This document shows positions 43,831 to 52,383 of a stretch of DNA of 64,000 nucleotides, one piece after another. Numbering within the stretch: the stretch's first letter is position 1; each line of letters begins with the position of its first letter. The stretch covers positions 124,001 to 188,000 of the forward strand of contig NZ_CP031148.1 in the NCBI RefSeq assembly GCF_003342675.1, read 5' to 3'. Below the pieces are notes generated by a model. The model did no database searches. It saw only the letters and a program-made list of their open reading frames with translations, and was not told where the DNA came from. The DNA comes from Haloplanus rubicundus. GTDB taxonomy: Archaea; Halobacteriota; Halobacteria; Halobacteriales; Haloferacaceae. The position numbers were made by a program, and so were the translations under genes.

Positions 43831-46800
43831 ATGGCGCAGTCGTCGCCGAATCAGGAACTGGTCGACCGCTTCGTCCGGTTCTACCGGAACTACTACCGCG
43901 ACGCGATCAGCCAGCTCGCCCAGCGGTACCCCAACGAGCAACGCTCTCTCCACGTCGACTACGACGACCTCTATCAGTTCGATCAGGACCTCGCCGACGA
44001 CTACCTCTCCCAGCCCGACCAGATCGGCGACTTCGCGGAGGAAGCCCTCCGGGTGTACGATCTCCCCGCCGACGTGTCGCTCGGCCAGGCCCACGTCCGC
44101 CTGCGGAACCTCCCCGACAACGTCGACATCCGGTCGATCCGCGTCCACGACAACCACGTCGGGCGGATGATCGCCGTCTCGGGCATCGTCCGCAAGGCGA
44201 CCGACGTGCGGCCGAAGATCACCGAGGCGGCCTTCGAGTGCCAGCGCTGTGGCACCATGACGTACATCCCCCAGTCCGACGGGGGCTTTCAGGAACCCCA
44301 CGAGTGTCAGGGCTGTGAGCGACAGGGCCCCTTCCGCGTCAACTTCGACCAGAGCGAGTTCGTCGACTCCCAGAAGCTCCGCGTACAGGAGTCGCCGGAG
44401 GGACTCCGCGGCGGCGAGACGCCCCAGAGCATCGACATCGACATCGAGGACGACATCACCGGCAAAGTGACCGCCGGCGACCACGTCACCGTCACGGGCG
44501 TCCTCCACATCGACCAGGTGACCGAGGGCAACGAGAAGTCCCAGCTGTTCGACCTCTACATGGACGGCGTCAGCGTCGAAATCGAGGACGAGCAGTTCGA
44601 GGACATGGAGATCAGCGAGGCGGACAAGCGGGAGATCATCGAACTGTCGAACCACCCCGACATCTACGGGGAGATGGTCGCCTCCGTCGCCCCCTCCATC
44701 TACGGCTACGACGAGGAGAAACTCGCGATGATCCTGCAGTTGTTCGCGGGCGTGACCAAGACGCTCCCCGACGGCTCGCGGATTCGGGGTGACCTGCATA
44801 TGCTGTTGATCGGGGATCCGGGGACTGGGAAGTGCCAGAAATTCGATACAAACGTCGTTCTCGGCGACGGAACTGAACGGCAACTCGGAGAACTGGTCGA
44901 ATCACGGTTGGAAAATCCTGTGCCGGTCGACGACGGGGTCTATCAGTCGGTCGACTTCCCCGTCCGGACGGTGACGGCCAGCGGGAAAATTACCCGTGGA
45001 CAGGCGACAAAAGTCTGGAAGCGGGACGCACCCGATCGGATGTACCGCATTCGCACCAAATTCGGTCGGGAGGTGGAAGTAACGCCGTCACACCCCCTGT
45101 TCGTTCCCGGAGACGGGCGCATGGACGCAACGAGAGCCGACAAACTCGAAGTCGGCGATCGTATCGCAGCGCGTCGAAGCGGCGTAATCGACGGCGTGGG
45201 GAACGAATCGACGACGCCGACTTCTCCCGTCCCAGATGGTGGTTCAACTGCCGCCGACGGGATGGAGATTCACGACGACATCCGCTGGGACCACATCGAA
45301 TCCATCGAACCGGTCGCCCCCGACTACGACTGGGTGTACGACCTCGAAGTCGCGGGCACGCATACGTATCTCGGCAACGGAATCGTCTCGCACAACTCGC
45401 AGATGCTCTCGTACATCCGCAACATCGCCCCACGCTCGGTCTACACCTCGGGGAAAGGCTCGTCCTCGGCTGGCCTCACGGCCGCCGCCGTCCGCGACGA
45501 CTTCGGGGAAGGCCAGCAGTGGAGCCTAGAGGCCGGGGCGCTCGTGCTGGCCGATCAGGGGATCGCCGCCGTCGACGAACTCGACAAGATGCGGTGTGTG
45601 ACTGGCGACACGCTGGTCCACTTGGCCGACGGCACGGTCCAGCGTATCGAGGAAGTAGCACGCGACGCCGCCGCCACGGGAACGATCGAAGAACTCGACA
45701 ACGGCCGGACAATCAGGGACGTCGACGTCGACGCGTGGACCATGACCGACGACGGCCGGATCGTCTCTCGGCCCGTGACAGCCATCCACGAGTACGTGGC
45801 ACCGGAGCAACTGACCGAAGTGCGACTGGAGACGGGCGAACGGCTCACCTCGACGGCGGATCATCCGTTCTTCGTCTTCGAAGACGGGAAACGGGTGGAA
45901 CGGGCGGCCAGTGATCTATCGTCCGGAGACTGGGTGTACGTGCCACGGGAGGTGCCACAGTCGGCGACGGACGGCGGTAGTCTGACTAGTCGTCCAGAGT
46001 CGGGAGAAGATCCGATCGCCGAACACGAGGAATCGATCAGCCCCGCGTTGGGAGCGATTCTCGGCTATCTTTCCGGCGACGGGAACGTCTTCTACGATCG
46101 CGACCACGGCAGTTACGGGATCCGATTTACGAACGCCGAAGAGGAACTACTCTCCGACTTCGAGCGCGTGTGTGGGGAGGCGTTCGACGCGGACCCGATT
46201 CGAGCCCCCAGCGAACAGCGCGCCGACGGCGTCGAGACGATTCGACTCTGCGGACGGGAGTACGCCGACGCCGTACTCGATGCAGGCATGAATCTGAAGA
46301 CGTACGACCGGAAAGCCTTCCCCGACGGGGTCTCGGGCGCTTCGAGACGGAGCAAAGCCACTTTCGTTCGCGCACTCGCTGACAGCGAAGGAAACGTCGA
46401 CACAGAGACGGGGAACGTACGGATCTTTTCGGCGAGCTATGAACTGCTCCTCGGAACGAAACAACTCTTGTTGGAGTTCGGCGTGTCGAGCCAAATTCAA
46501 ACACGTGAGCGCGACGACAGCCGCGACGTGTACGTCCTTGCCATCACCGCTGCCGACTCGCTTGAGGCGTTCGCTCGTCATATCGGCTTCGTCCTCGATC
46601 GGAAGGCGTCGGCACTCGAAACCGTTCGAGAGAGCGCGGTGGGCAACCGAACGATACTGGACGTGATTCCGTCGTGTGGCGGTCTGCTCGCCGAATTACG
46701 CGACACGCTCCGTCTGTATCAAAGCGAATGCGGTATCGAGAGTCCCACGTACTGTGACTTTGAGAACGGCAACGCGAACGTCTCACTTCGACTCGGGTGG

Positions 46801-48450
46801 AAGATACTCGACGCGTTCGAACAGCGACGAGCAATGGCCTCGGAAGATCTGGCTGAATTGGATTCGAACCCGGAGTGGGAAACCCTCTCAGCGTTGCAGG
46901 ATCGATACCACGTCTCACAGTCGGAACTCGCGTCGCGGATGGACGGCGTCACGCAGCAAGTAATTTCCAGCAACTGGCAGACGGACACGTCACTCCGGCC
47001 GAGGATCGCCGACGCGCTTCGAGATGTATTGCGGAACGTAGCACGGACGGACCTCACACCATTCAGAGAACTGCTCGAAGGGGACGTGAAATGGCGTCGC
47101 GTCGCCGACGTGGCGACGACTGTCGGAGACGAGGACGACGATCGGATCGAACGACTCGAACACGAACTGGCCGACGAACTCGGCTGCGACAAGGACGAAG
47201 CAGTCGAACACGCCAGGCGACTCCTCGCCGCCGATCCCGATCCCGAAACGTGGAGCGAGATTCGAGAACTCGCGGCGCAGTACGGTATCTCGTTGACTTT
47301 GCTCGCCGACGACCTTGACGTCGATGCATCAACGCTCTCACGCTGGACTCGGGGCGTCGTCGAGACGGGTCGGTTCGACGACGTACGAACCGTCGCGCTC
47401 GATCGGATCGAGGGCGTGCGACGCGACTTGCGGGAGATCATCGGGGAAATTACCGAACGGGAAGCACCACCACGCGTCTACGACCTCACCGTCGACGGCA
47501 CCCACAACTTCGTCGCGAACGGGATGGTGGTGCATAATTCCGAAGATCGATCTGCAATGCATCAAGCATTGGAACAGCAAGAAATTAGTATAAGTAAAGC
47601 TGGAATAAATGCCACCCTCAAATCCCGCTGTTCCCTGCTCGGTGCCGCGAACCCCAAGTACGGCCGGTTCGACCAGTACGAACCAATCGGCGAACAGATC
47701 GACCTCGAACCCGCGCTCATCTCTCGGTTCGACCTGATCTTCACCGTGACGGACCAACCGGACCCGGACGAGGACGCCGCCCTCGCGGAGCACATCCTGC
47801 GGACCAACTACGCCGGCGAACTCGAAACCCAGCGGACGAAGGTGGCGAACTCGAATCACAGCGCCGAGGAAGTGGCCTCGGTCACCGACACGGTCGAACC
47901 CGCCATCAACCCCGACCTCCTGCGGAAGTACATCGCGTACGCCAAGCGCACCTGCTTCCCGACGATGACCGACGCGGCGAAGGAAGCGATTCGGGACTTC
48001 TACGTCGACCTGCGCGCGAAGGGGGCCGACGAGGACGCGCCGGTGCCGGTGACGGCGCGAAAGCTGGAGGCGCTGGTCCGACTGGCCGAGGCGAGCGCCC
48101 GGGTGCGCCTCTCCGATACCGTGGAGAGCGAGGACGCCACCCGCGCGACCGACATCGTCCGCTCCTGCCTGCAGGACATCGGCGTCGACCCCGAGACCGG
48201 CGAGTTCGACGCCGACGTGATCGAGACGGGGACCTCGAAGAGCCAGCGCGACCGCATCAAGAGCATCAAGGACGTGATCGAGACGGTCGACGCCGAGTAC
48301 GAGAGGGAAGCGGGGGCGCCGCTCGAGGCCATCGTCGAACGCGCCGAGGCGGAGGGCATCGAGGAGTCGAAGGTGATGGATCAGATCGAGCAGTTGCGCC
48401 GGAAAGGCGACCTGTACAGCCCGAAGACGGATCAGTACAAGGTGGTGTGA
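43831..48450 (+). CDS. mcm: Replicative MCM helicase precursor with two inteins
   Basis: A 1539-residue precursor; the mature helicase is about 703 residues. N-terminal domain (1-260): oligonucleotide-binding fold with zinc ligands in CQRCG and CQGCE. AAA+ core: Walker A GDPGTGK split by intein 1 after Lys334, Walker B ALVLADQGIAAVDELDK (about 570-586), split two residues later by intein 2. Arg finger region SRFDLIFTVTD and C-terminal winged helix (about 1450-1539). Exons: 1-334, 523-588, 1237-1539. It is the main replicative helicase. Five small genes and a MinD-like gene follow in the same direction. A TATA-like CTCTTAGG lies near 43799. Confidence 0.95.
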   Translation: MAQSSPNQELVDRFVRFYRNYYRDAISQLAQRYPNEQRSLHVDYDDLYQFDQDLADDYLSQPDQIGDFAEEALRVYDLPADVSLGQAHVRLRNLPDNVDIRSIRVHDNHVGRMIAVSGIVRKATDVRPKITEAAFECQRCGTMTYIPQSDGGFQEPHECQGCERQGPFRVNFDQSEFVDSQKLRVQESPEGLRGGETPQSIDIDIEDDITGKVTAGDHVTVTGVLHIDQVTEGNEKSQLFDLYMDGVSVEIEDEQFEDMEISEADKREIIELSNHPDIYGEMVASVAPSIYGYDEEKLAMILQLFAGVTKTLPDGSRIRGDLHMLLIGDPGTGKCQKFDTNVVLGDGTERQLGELVESRLENPVPVDDGVYQSVDFPVRTVTASGKITRGQATKVWKRDAPDRMYRIRTKFGREVEVTPSHPLFVPGDGRMDATRADKLEVGDRIAARRSGVIDGVGNESTTPTSPVPDGGSTAADGMEIHDDIRWDHIESIEPVAPDYDWVYDLEVAGTHTYLGNGIVSHNSQMLSYIRNIAPRSVYTSGKGSSSAGLTAAAVRDDFGEGQQWSLEAGALVLADQGIAAVDELDKMRCVTGDTLVHLADGTVQRIEEVARDAAATGTIEELDNGRTIRDVDVDAWTMTDDGRIVSRPVTAIHEYVAPEQLTEVRLETGERLTSTADHPFFVFEDGKRVERAASDLSSGDWVYVPREVPQSATDGGSLTSRPESGEDPIAEHEESISPALGAILGYLSGDGNVFYDRDHGSYGIRFTNAEEELLSDFERVCGEAFDADPIRAPSEQRADGVETIRLCGREYADAVLDAGMNLKTYDRKAFPDGVSGASRRSKATFVRALADSEGNVDTETGNVRIFSASYELLLGTKQLLLEFGVSSQIQTRERDDSRDVYVLAITAADSLEAFARHIGFVLDRKASALETVRESAVGNRTILDVIPSCGGLLAELRDTLRLYQSECGIESPTYCDFENGNANVSLRLGWKILDAFEQRRAMASEDLAELDSNPEWETLSALQDRYHVSQSELASRMDGVTQQVISSNWQTDTSLRPRIADALRDVLRNVARTDLTPFRELLEGDVKWRRVADVATTVGDEDDDRIERLEHELADELGCDKDEAVEHARRLLAADPDPETWSEIRELAAQYGISLTLLADDLDVDASTLSRWTRGVVETGRFDDVRTVALDRIEGVRRDLREIIGEITEREAPPRVYDLTVDGTHNFVANGMVVHNSEDRSAMHQALEQQEISISKAGINATLKSRCSLLGAANPKYGRFDQYEPIGEQIDLEPALISRFDLIFTVTDQPDPDEDAALAEHILRTNYAGELETQRTKVANSNHSAEEVASVTDTVEPAINPDLLRKYIAYAKRTCFPTMTDAAKEAIRDFYVDLRAKGADEDAPVPVTARKLEALVRLAEASARVRLSDTVESEDATRATDIVRSCLQDIGVDPETGEFDADVIETGTSKSQRDRIKSIKDVIETVDAEYEREAGAPLEAIVERAEAEGIEESKVMDQIEQLRRKGDLYSPKTDQYKVV
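44833..45396 (+). other. Intein 1 of MCM (mini-intein in Walker A)
   Basis: 188 residues, Cys335 to Asn522. Block A starts CQKFDTNVVLGDG. Block B is TPSHPLFVP, block F/G runs YDLEVAGTHTYLGNGIVSHN, followed by Ser523 as the +1 residue. There is no LAGLIDADG segment; the middle (about 430-475) is a short Ser/Thr/Gly linker, so this intein can splice but not home. Insertion directly after the catalytic lysine of Walker A makes splicing essential. The exon just before it (44809-44832) uses unusual codons. Confidence 0.93.
45595..47538 (+). other. Intein 2 of MCM with LAGLIDADG homing endonuclease
   Basis: 648 residues, Cys589 to Asn1236. Block A is CVTGDTLVHLADG, block B TADHPFFVF. The endonuclease motifs are LGAILGYLSGDGNV (about 740-753) and FVRALADSEGNV (about 847-858), both keeping the acidic residue, so the endonuclease looks active. 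Blocks F/G are VYDLTVDGTHNFVANGMVVH and Asn, then Ser1237. Between endonuclease and block F lie about 300 residues with two HTH-like stretches (about 1020-1050 and 1150-1175), which is more than the endonuclease core needs. Confidence 0.93.
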
Positions 48451-48731
48451 TGGACCGCATCTCCGCGATCCGAAACGTCGAGCAGGCGCTTCGGGAGTTC
48501 GAGGCCGGCGAGGCCGACCTCGCGGCGACCGAGGAACGCGTCCTGGCGGCACTGCGGACGTACGCGACCGAGTTCGACGACGAGACGGGGCTGGCGGCGT
48601 ACGTCGGCCGCGGCGACGAGGCCGTCGAGGGCGTGGTCGTGGTGGCGTCGTCACGCGCCGAGGCCCGGGACCGGATCGCCGAGCACGCGTCGGGCGCGCC
48701 GGAGACGTTCGACATCGAGCAGGTGACGTAG
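48450..48731 (+). CDS. Conserved haloarchaeal protein in MCM gene run
   Basis: A 93-residue helical acidic protein. It starts on the last base of the MCM stop (TGATG), so it is translationally coupled to the helicase gene. The N-terminal helix (AIRNVEQALREFEAGEADL) has heptad character. The rest is a small alpha/beta domain (GVVVVASSRAEARDRIAEH). Not a family I can name. It is the first of five co-directional genes after mcm. Confidence 0.75.
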   Translation: MDRISAIRNVEQALREFEAGEADLAATEERVLAALRTYATEFDDETGLAAYVGRGDEAVEGVVVVASSRAEARDRIAEHASGAPETFDIEQVT

Positions 48732-48780
48732 GCTGCCGGTACCGACAGCGTTAGGTGATCACTGCAGACATGCCGAGACG

Positions 48781-49119
48781 TTGCTACTCGTCGTCACGTA
48801 CTCGCGGGCCGCCCGAACGACGCTCCGGAACGTCCGTCGAACGCACGAGTCGGCGGTCGTTCGGGAGCTGGGGCGGGCGGCGCTGTTCGAGGAGACGGAG
48901 TTGGGCGCGTTTCTGGCGCTCCGTCTCAGGGCGAAACACGGCGACGACGTACAGATCGAGCGGACGCAACCGTTCAACGAGTTCGCCGCCGTCCGGGAGG
49001 CGGTGCGGGACGCCGCCGAGGCGTACGAGGATCGGGAGGCGGCGAGCACGCCGTACGTCAAGTTCGCCGCGGGAACCGATCACCCCGATCCGGACTCGAT
49101 GCGCGGGACCGACCTGTAA
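48781..49119 (+). CDS. Conserved haloarchaeal protein in MCM gene run
   Basis: A 112-residue alpha/beta protein starting with TTG (LLVVTYSRAARTTLRNV). Conserved core around THESAVVRELGRAALFEETE, and an end rich in Asp/Pro. No catalytic motif seen. It lies 49 bases after the previous gene and 12 before the next, so it belongs to the same probable transcript. The TTG start is chosen for lack of an ATG that leaves the first strand intact. Confidence 0.72.
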   Translation: MLLVVTYSRAARTTLRNVRRTHESAVVRELGRAALFEETELGAFLALRLRAKHGDDVQIERTQPFNEFAAVREAVRDAAEAYEDREAASTPYVKFAAGTDHPDPDSMRGTDL

Positions 49120-49131
49120 GGGGGACCGGGG

Positions 49132-49962
49132 ATGCGAGTGATCGTCGACGGGCGGAGCTACGAAGGACGGGTGATCGATCTGACGGGAACGGACGTGTCG
49201 GCGGCGACCGCCGTGGAGTCGGTCGGCGCTACGGACCCGCCGATTCACGTCGACTGCCCCGTACCGGGAGACGCCCACGAACACGTGCGGCGCCTCCCCC
49301 CGGAGACGTTCGACCGGCGGGCAGCACTCGCCGCGGCGGCGCGGGCGCTGGGCCACGCGTCGCCGGCGCGGTCGGCGCTCGACGAGGCCCGGTCCGAACT
49401 AGCCGACCTGTCGGCGCCGTCGGTCGATGTGGACGCGGCGCGGCGCCGCGTCGCCGAGACGGGCGAGAAGGAGGAACGCCTCCGCGAGCGCGTCGCCGAA
49501 CTACGGGGGCGACTGCAGGCCCGCCGGGAAATCGACGCGGACACGACGGCGGTCGAAGCGCAGTTGAACGAGGCGACGAGCCGGTTGGCGGAGGCAGAAA
49601 CCGAGCGAATCGCGGCCGAACAGGCGCTCGAGCGCGCGGAGGCGGTGGCCCGGGACGCACGCGACAGCCGCGAGCGGCGCCTCGAACTCGAGGACCGCGT
49701 GGCGAACCGCGAACGCGAGATCCGGCGGGACCTGGCGGCCGCAGTGTGGGATCGGTTCCGGGCGGCGATCCGATCCGTCCCGGGGACGGCGACGGTGGGG
49801 GCGGCACCGGGGACGTACGACGGCGACCGGGTGACGGCCGCACTCGCGGTGGCCCGCCTCGCCCCGCTCGACGCGCCGGTCGTCGTCGACGGCCTCGACC
49901 GGATCGACGGCGCCGAGGCGGCCGCATCGATTCTGGAGGCGCCGGTGATTTATATCGGGTGA
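49132..49962 (+). CDS. Coiled-coil protein in MCM gene run
   Basis: A 276-residue protein. Residues 1-50 are a small beta region, about 60-215 a long Ala/Glu/Arg-rich coiled coil (TSRLAEAETERIAAEQALERA as an example in part). A C-terminal alpha/beta part ends VVVDGLDRIDGAEAAASILE and VIYIG, reminiscent of a P-loop fold end without Walker motifs. SMC-like in shape but with no ATP site. It may be a structural partner of the adjacent MinD-like ATPase; this is inferred from adjacency. Confidence 0.75.
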   Translation: MRVIVDGRSYEGRVIDLTGTDVSAATAVESVGATDPPIHVDCPVPGDAHEHVRRLPPETFDRRAALAAAARALGHASPARSALDEARSELADLSAPSVDVDAARRRVAETGEKEERLRERVAELRGRLQARREIDADTTAVEAQLNEATSRLAEAETERIAAEQALERAEAVARDARDSRERRLELEDRVANREREIRRDLAAAVWDRFRAAIRSVPGTATVGAAPGTYDGDRVTAALAVARLAPLDAPVVVDGLDRIDGAEAAASILEAPVIYIG

Positions 49963-49979
49963 CGCGGCCACTCCCGGGC

Positions 49980-50654
49980 ATGGACTCCAACTGGTCGGTC
50001 ACGCCGCTCGACGGCCACGACGTGACGCTCGTGACGGTCGACCTGCGGAACCCGTCGCCGGTCGACCGCCGCGTTCGCGTCTCGAACCGCCTCGACGGTC
50101 CCGTGCTGCCGCCGAAACGCGCCGGTGTCTCCGAATCCGGGTGGGACGAGGAGGGGTTCGACGGCGTCGTGCCGGCATCGGGGCGGCGAACGCTCGGCTA
50201 CGCCTGCCCGGCGCCGGCGAGACGACCGCCGGTGTCGGTCGTCGACGAGGGGCGTGCCGACGCGGAAGCCGCCGACTCGACGGCAGTCGCGGTCCGGGAA
50301 CTGGGCGATCCACGGCCACCCGGCGACGCGATACCGGGCGTGGAGGAAGCCGAGGACGACGGTACGGGGGACGAGCCGCCGGTCCCGACGGACGCCGAAG
50401 CGGGGGTTCCCCCCGCGGTCGAGTCGTGGCTGACGGCGGTCGAAGCGCGGGTCGACCGCGGGGAGCGGTTGACGGACGCGTCGGTCGAGTCGGCGACGGC
50501 GGCGCTCGGCGAAATCGACGACGCGTCCGAACTGGCGGAGCAGGTGTCGGCGGACGCCGCCGCGCTCGAAGCGGTGGCGGAGCGGGCGGCGGCGCTCGCG
50601 GAACGGGCGTCGGTGGTGGACGTGCCGGCCGAGGCGCTCCGGAGGCTCCCGTGA
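49980..50654 (+). CDS. Conserved haloarchaeal protein in MCM gene run
   Basis: A 224-residue protein. The N-terminal ~85 residues form a beta domain (VTPLDGHDVTLVTVDLRNPS, RVSNRLDGPVLPPKR), followed by a Pro/Glu/Asp-rich linker. A C-terminal helical region with Ala/Glu heptads ends it. ATG at 49980 lies 17 bases after the previous gene. The stop overlaps the GTG of the MinD-like gene by four bases, so the two are coupled. Function unknown. Confidence 0.75.
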   Translation: MDSNWSVTPLDGHDVTLVTVDLRNPSPVDRRVRVSNRLDGPVLPPKRAGVSESGWDEEGFDGVVPASGRRTLGYACPAPARRPPVSVVDEGRADAEAADSTAVAVRELGDPRPPGDAIPGVEEAEDDGTGDEPPVPTDAEAGVPPAVESWLTAVEARVDRGERLTDASVESATAALGEIDDASELAEQVSADAAALEAVAERAAALAERASVVDVPAEALRRLP

Positions 50655-51328
50655 TCGTCGCCGTCGCGGGCGGGAAAGGCGGGGTCGGGAAGACGACGGT
50701 CGCGTACAACCTCGGCGCGGCGCTCGACGCCGTCGTCGTCGACGCCGACCTGGGGATGGCGGACCTGCCCCGCGGTCGCGGGCCGGACCTCCACGACGTG
50801 CTCGCGGGGCAGGCCGACGTTGCCGAGGCAATTCGCGGCGGTCCCGTGTCGCTCCTGCCGTGTGGGCGGTCGCTCGCCGGCGCCCGCGCGGCGGACGTGC
50901 GCGAACTCGCCGCGGTCCTCCGGCGGGTCGAGGGCGAGTGGGGTGACGACGTGGTGGTCGACTGTCCGGCCGGCCTGCGTGCGGACGTTGGCGTCCCGCT
51001 CGCCGTCGCCGACGCCTGCGCCCTCGTCGTCTCGCCGCGCCGGTTCGCGCTCGCGGACGCGGTGCGGACGCGCGAACTGGCACGCGAACTCGACGCCGGG
51101 CTGGCGGGGGTCGCTCTCAACCGGACGACCGACGCCGACGACCCGCCGACGGACGTGTTTCGGCGGGTGCTCGGGGCGCCGATTGCGACGGTGCCGGCCG
51201 ACCCGCGCGTGGGGCGGTCGGTCGAGGCGGAGCGGCCCGTGGAGCGGGCGGCGCCGGAGTCGGTTGCGGCGGCGGCGATCCGGTCGCTCGCGGCGTCGAT
51301 ACGTGAGTGTCGGCGGGCGCGGCACTGA
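50651..51328 (+). CDS. MinD/ParA-family ATPase in MCM gene run
   Basis: A 225-residue deviant-Walker ATPase. Walker A is AGGKGGVGKTTVAYNLG with both lysines (residues about 7-15), switch I VVVDADLGMADLP, Walker B VVVDCPAGL. It has the fold of MinD but lacks an obvious C-terminal amphipathic membrane helix. GTG start. It is the last gene in the run that begins with mcm, coupled to its predecessor. It may position a complex or partition DNA; the partner is probably one of the three proteins encoded just upstream. Confidence 0.85.
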   Translation: MIVAVAGGKGGVGKTTVAYNLGAALDAVVVDADLGMADLPRGRGPDLHDVLAGQADVAEAIRGGPVSLLPCGRSLAGARAADVRELAAVLRRVEGEWGDDVVVDCPAGLRADVGVPLAVADACALVVSPRRFALADAVRTRELARELDAGLAGVALNRTTDADDPPTDVFRRVLGAPIATVPADPRVGRSVEAERPVERAAPESVAAAAIRSLAASIRECRRARH

Positions 51329-51361
51329 GAACCGGGACCGAACGGAACGGACCGGGACGAA

Positions 51362-52225
51362 TCAGTCCTGCAGCAGTCGGTAGGTGTTGCGGACGGTGAC
51401 GGGCGTCACGTCGGCCACGTCGGCGGCGGCCTGTTGGGTGAGCGACGCGCCGGCCTCGCGGGCGGCGGTGTAGAGGCAGGCGGCGGCGACGCCGCTCGGA
51501 TTCCGGCCGGCGGCGTCGCCCGACTCGCGGAGTCGACGGGCGTGTTCCTCGGCCCGCCGGCGCACGGATTCGCTCACGTCGAGTTCGCTCGCGTACCGCG
51601 GGACGTACTCGACGGGGTGGATCGGGCCGGTCGCGACGTCGAGTTCGCGGTTCAGCGCACGGTAGGCCGCCCGGTGTTCGTCCTCGGTGGCCTTGGCGGC
51701 GTCGACGACTTCCTCGACGGTGCGAGAGACCGAACACACCCGACAGGTGGCGTACACCGTCGCGGAGGCGAAGCCCTCCAGCGACCGGCCGCGGAGTAAG
51801 TCGGCCTCCTGTGCCGAGCGAAAGAGCGAACACGCCGACTCCCGGACGTGTGTCGGGAGCGACAGCGCGCCGACGAGCCGCCGAATTTCGGTAAACGCGT
51901 ACACCTGGTTACGCTCGCGCTTCGTGGAAATCTGTGCCCGATTGTGCTGGGTCCGCATGCGGGAGAGTCGCCGGCGCTTCCGGCCTTTCACCCGCGTCGA
52001 CCGTCCGATGTCGGTCGAGAGGCCGCGGTCGTGACGCGACTGGACGAGCGGCGCGCCCGTCCGCTCGGGGTTCGTGTCGTCGTCCGCGAAGGACCGCCAC
52101 TCGGGACCGTGATCGATCCGGTACTCGTCGACGACGAGGCCACATTGGCCACAGACCGTCTCGGTTCCCTCGGTGTTCAGTCGACCGCTGCACTCCGGAC
52201 ACTCCATCCGTGCCTGGCTCATCAC
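51362..52225 (-). CDS. tfb: Transcription initiation factor TFB
   Basis: A 287-residue TFIIB homologue. N-terminal zinc ribbon (CPECSGRLNTEGTETVCGQC), B-finger region (GPEWRSFADDD; RTGAPLVQSRHDRGLSTDI), then two cyclin folds (residues about 100-195 and 200-287) with the HTH SLTQQAAADVADVTPVTVRN. Somewhat divergent and short compared with the main haloarchaeal TFBs, so it may be one of the alternative TFBs. The TATA box GTGTTTAAATAC lies about 26 bases upstream; the mRNA is leaderless. Confidence 0.93.
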   Translation of the reverse strand: MMSQARMECPECSGRLNTEGTETVCGQCGLVVDEYRIDHGPEWRSFADDDTNPERTGAPLVQSRHDRGLSTDIGRSTRVKGRKRRRLSRMRTQHNRAQISTKRERNQVYAFTEIRRLVGALSLPTHVRESACSLFRSAQEADLLRGRSLEGFASATVYATCRVCSVSRTVEEVVDAAKATEDEHRAAYRALNRELDVATGPIHPVEYVPRYASELDVSESVRRRAEEHARRLRESGDAAGRNPSGVAAACLYTAAREAGASLTQQAAADVADVTPVTVRNTYRLLQD

Positions 52226-52244
52226 AGTCGAAACTTGGTCCCGA

Positions 52245-52360
52245 TGGAGTATTTAAACACGGGCGGCGCCGGGCCGAATCGGCGTCTCGGATCGGCGTAA
52301 GCCTACCGGTAACCGGTACGTTCGTGCCGGCGTCCATCGATTCGGGCTAGCTTTTACAGT
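52245..52360. promoter_or_regulatory. Divergent tfb promoter region with a perfect palindrome
   Basis: 158 bases separate tfb (minus) from the uncharacterised gene at 52384 (plus). The tfb TATA box (minus strand GTGTTTAAATACTC, about 52246-52259) is strong. The plus-strand TATA-like CTTTTACAG is at about 52351-52359. Between them TACCGGT-A-ACCGGTA (52304-52318) is a perfect 15-base palindrome, the sort of site a dimeric regulator binds. It lies 45-60 bases from either TATA box. Confidence 0.6.
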
Positions 52361-52383
52361 GATCGGCTCGCGACTTGCGGTCG

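Noticed and set aside
49229-51120. Large minus-strand frames opposite the coiled-coil and MinD-like genes
   Set aside because: Arg/Pro-rich antisense shadows. The plus-strand genes have coherent overlaps and recognisable ATPase motifs.
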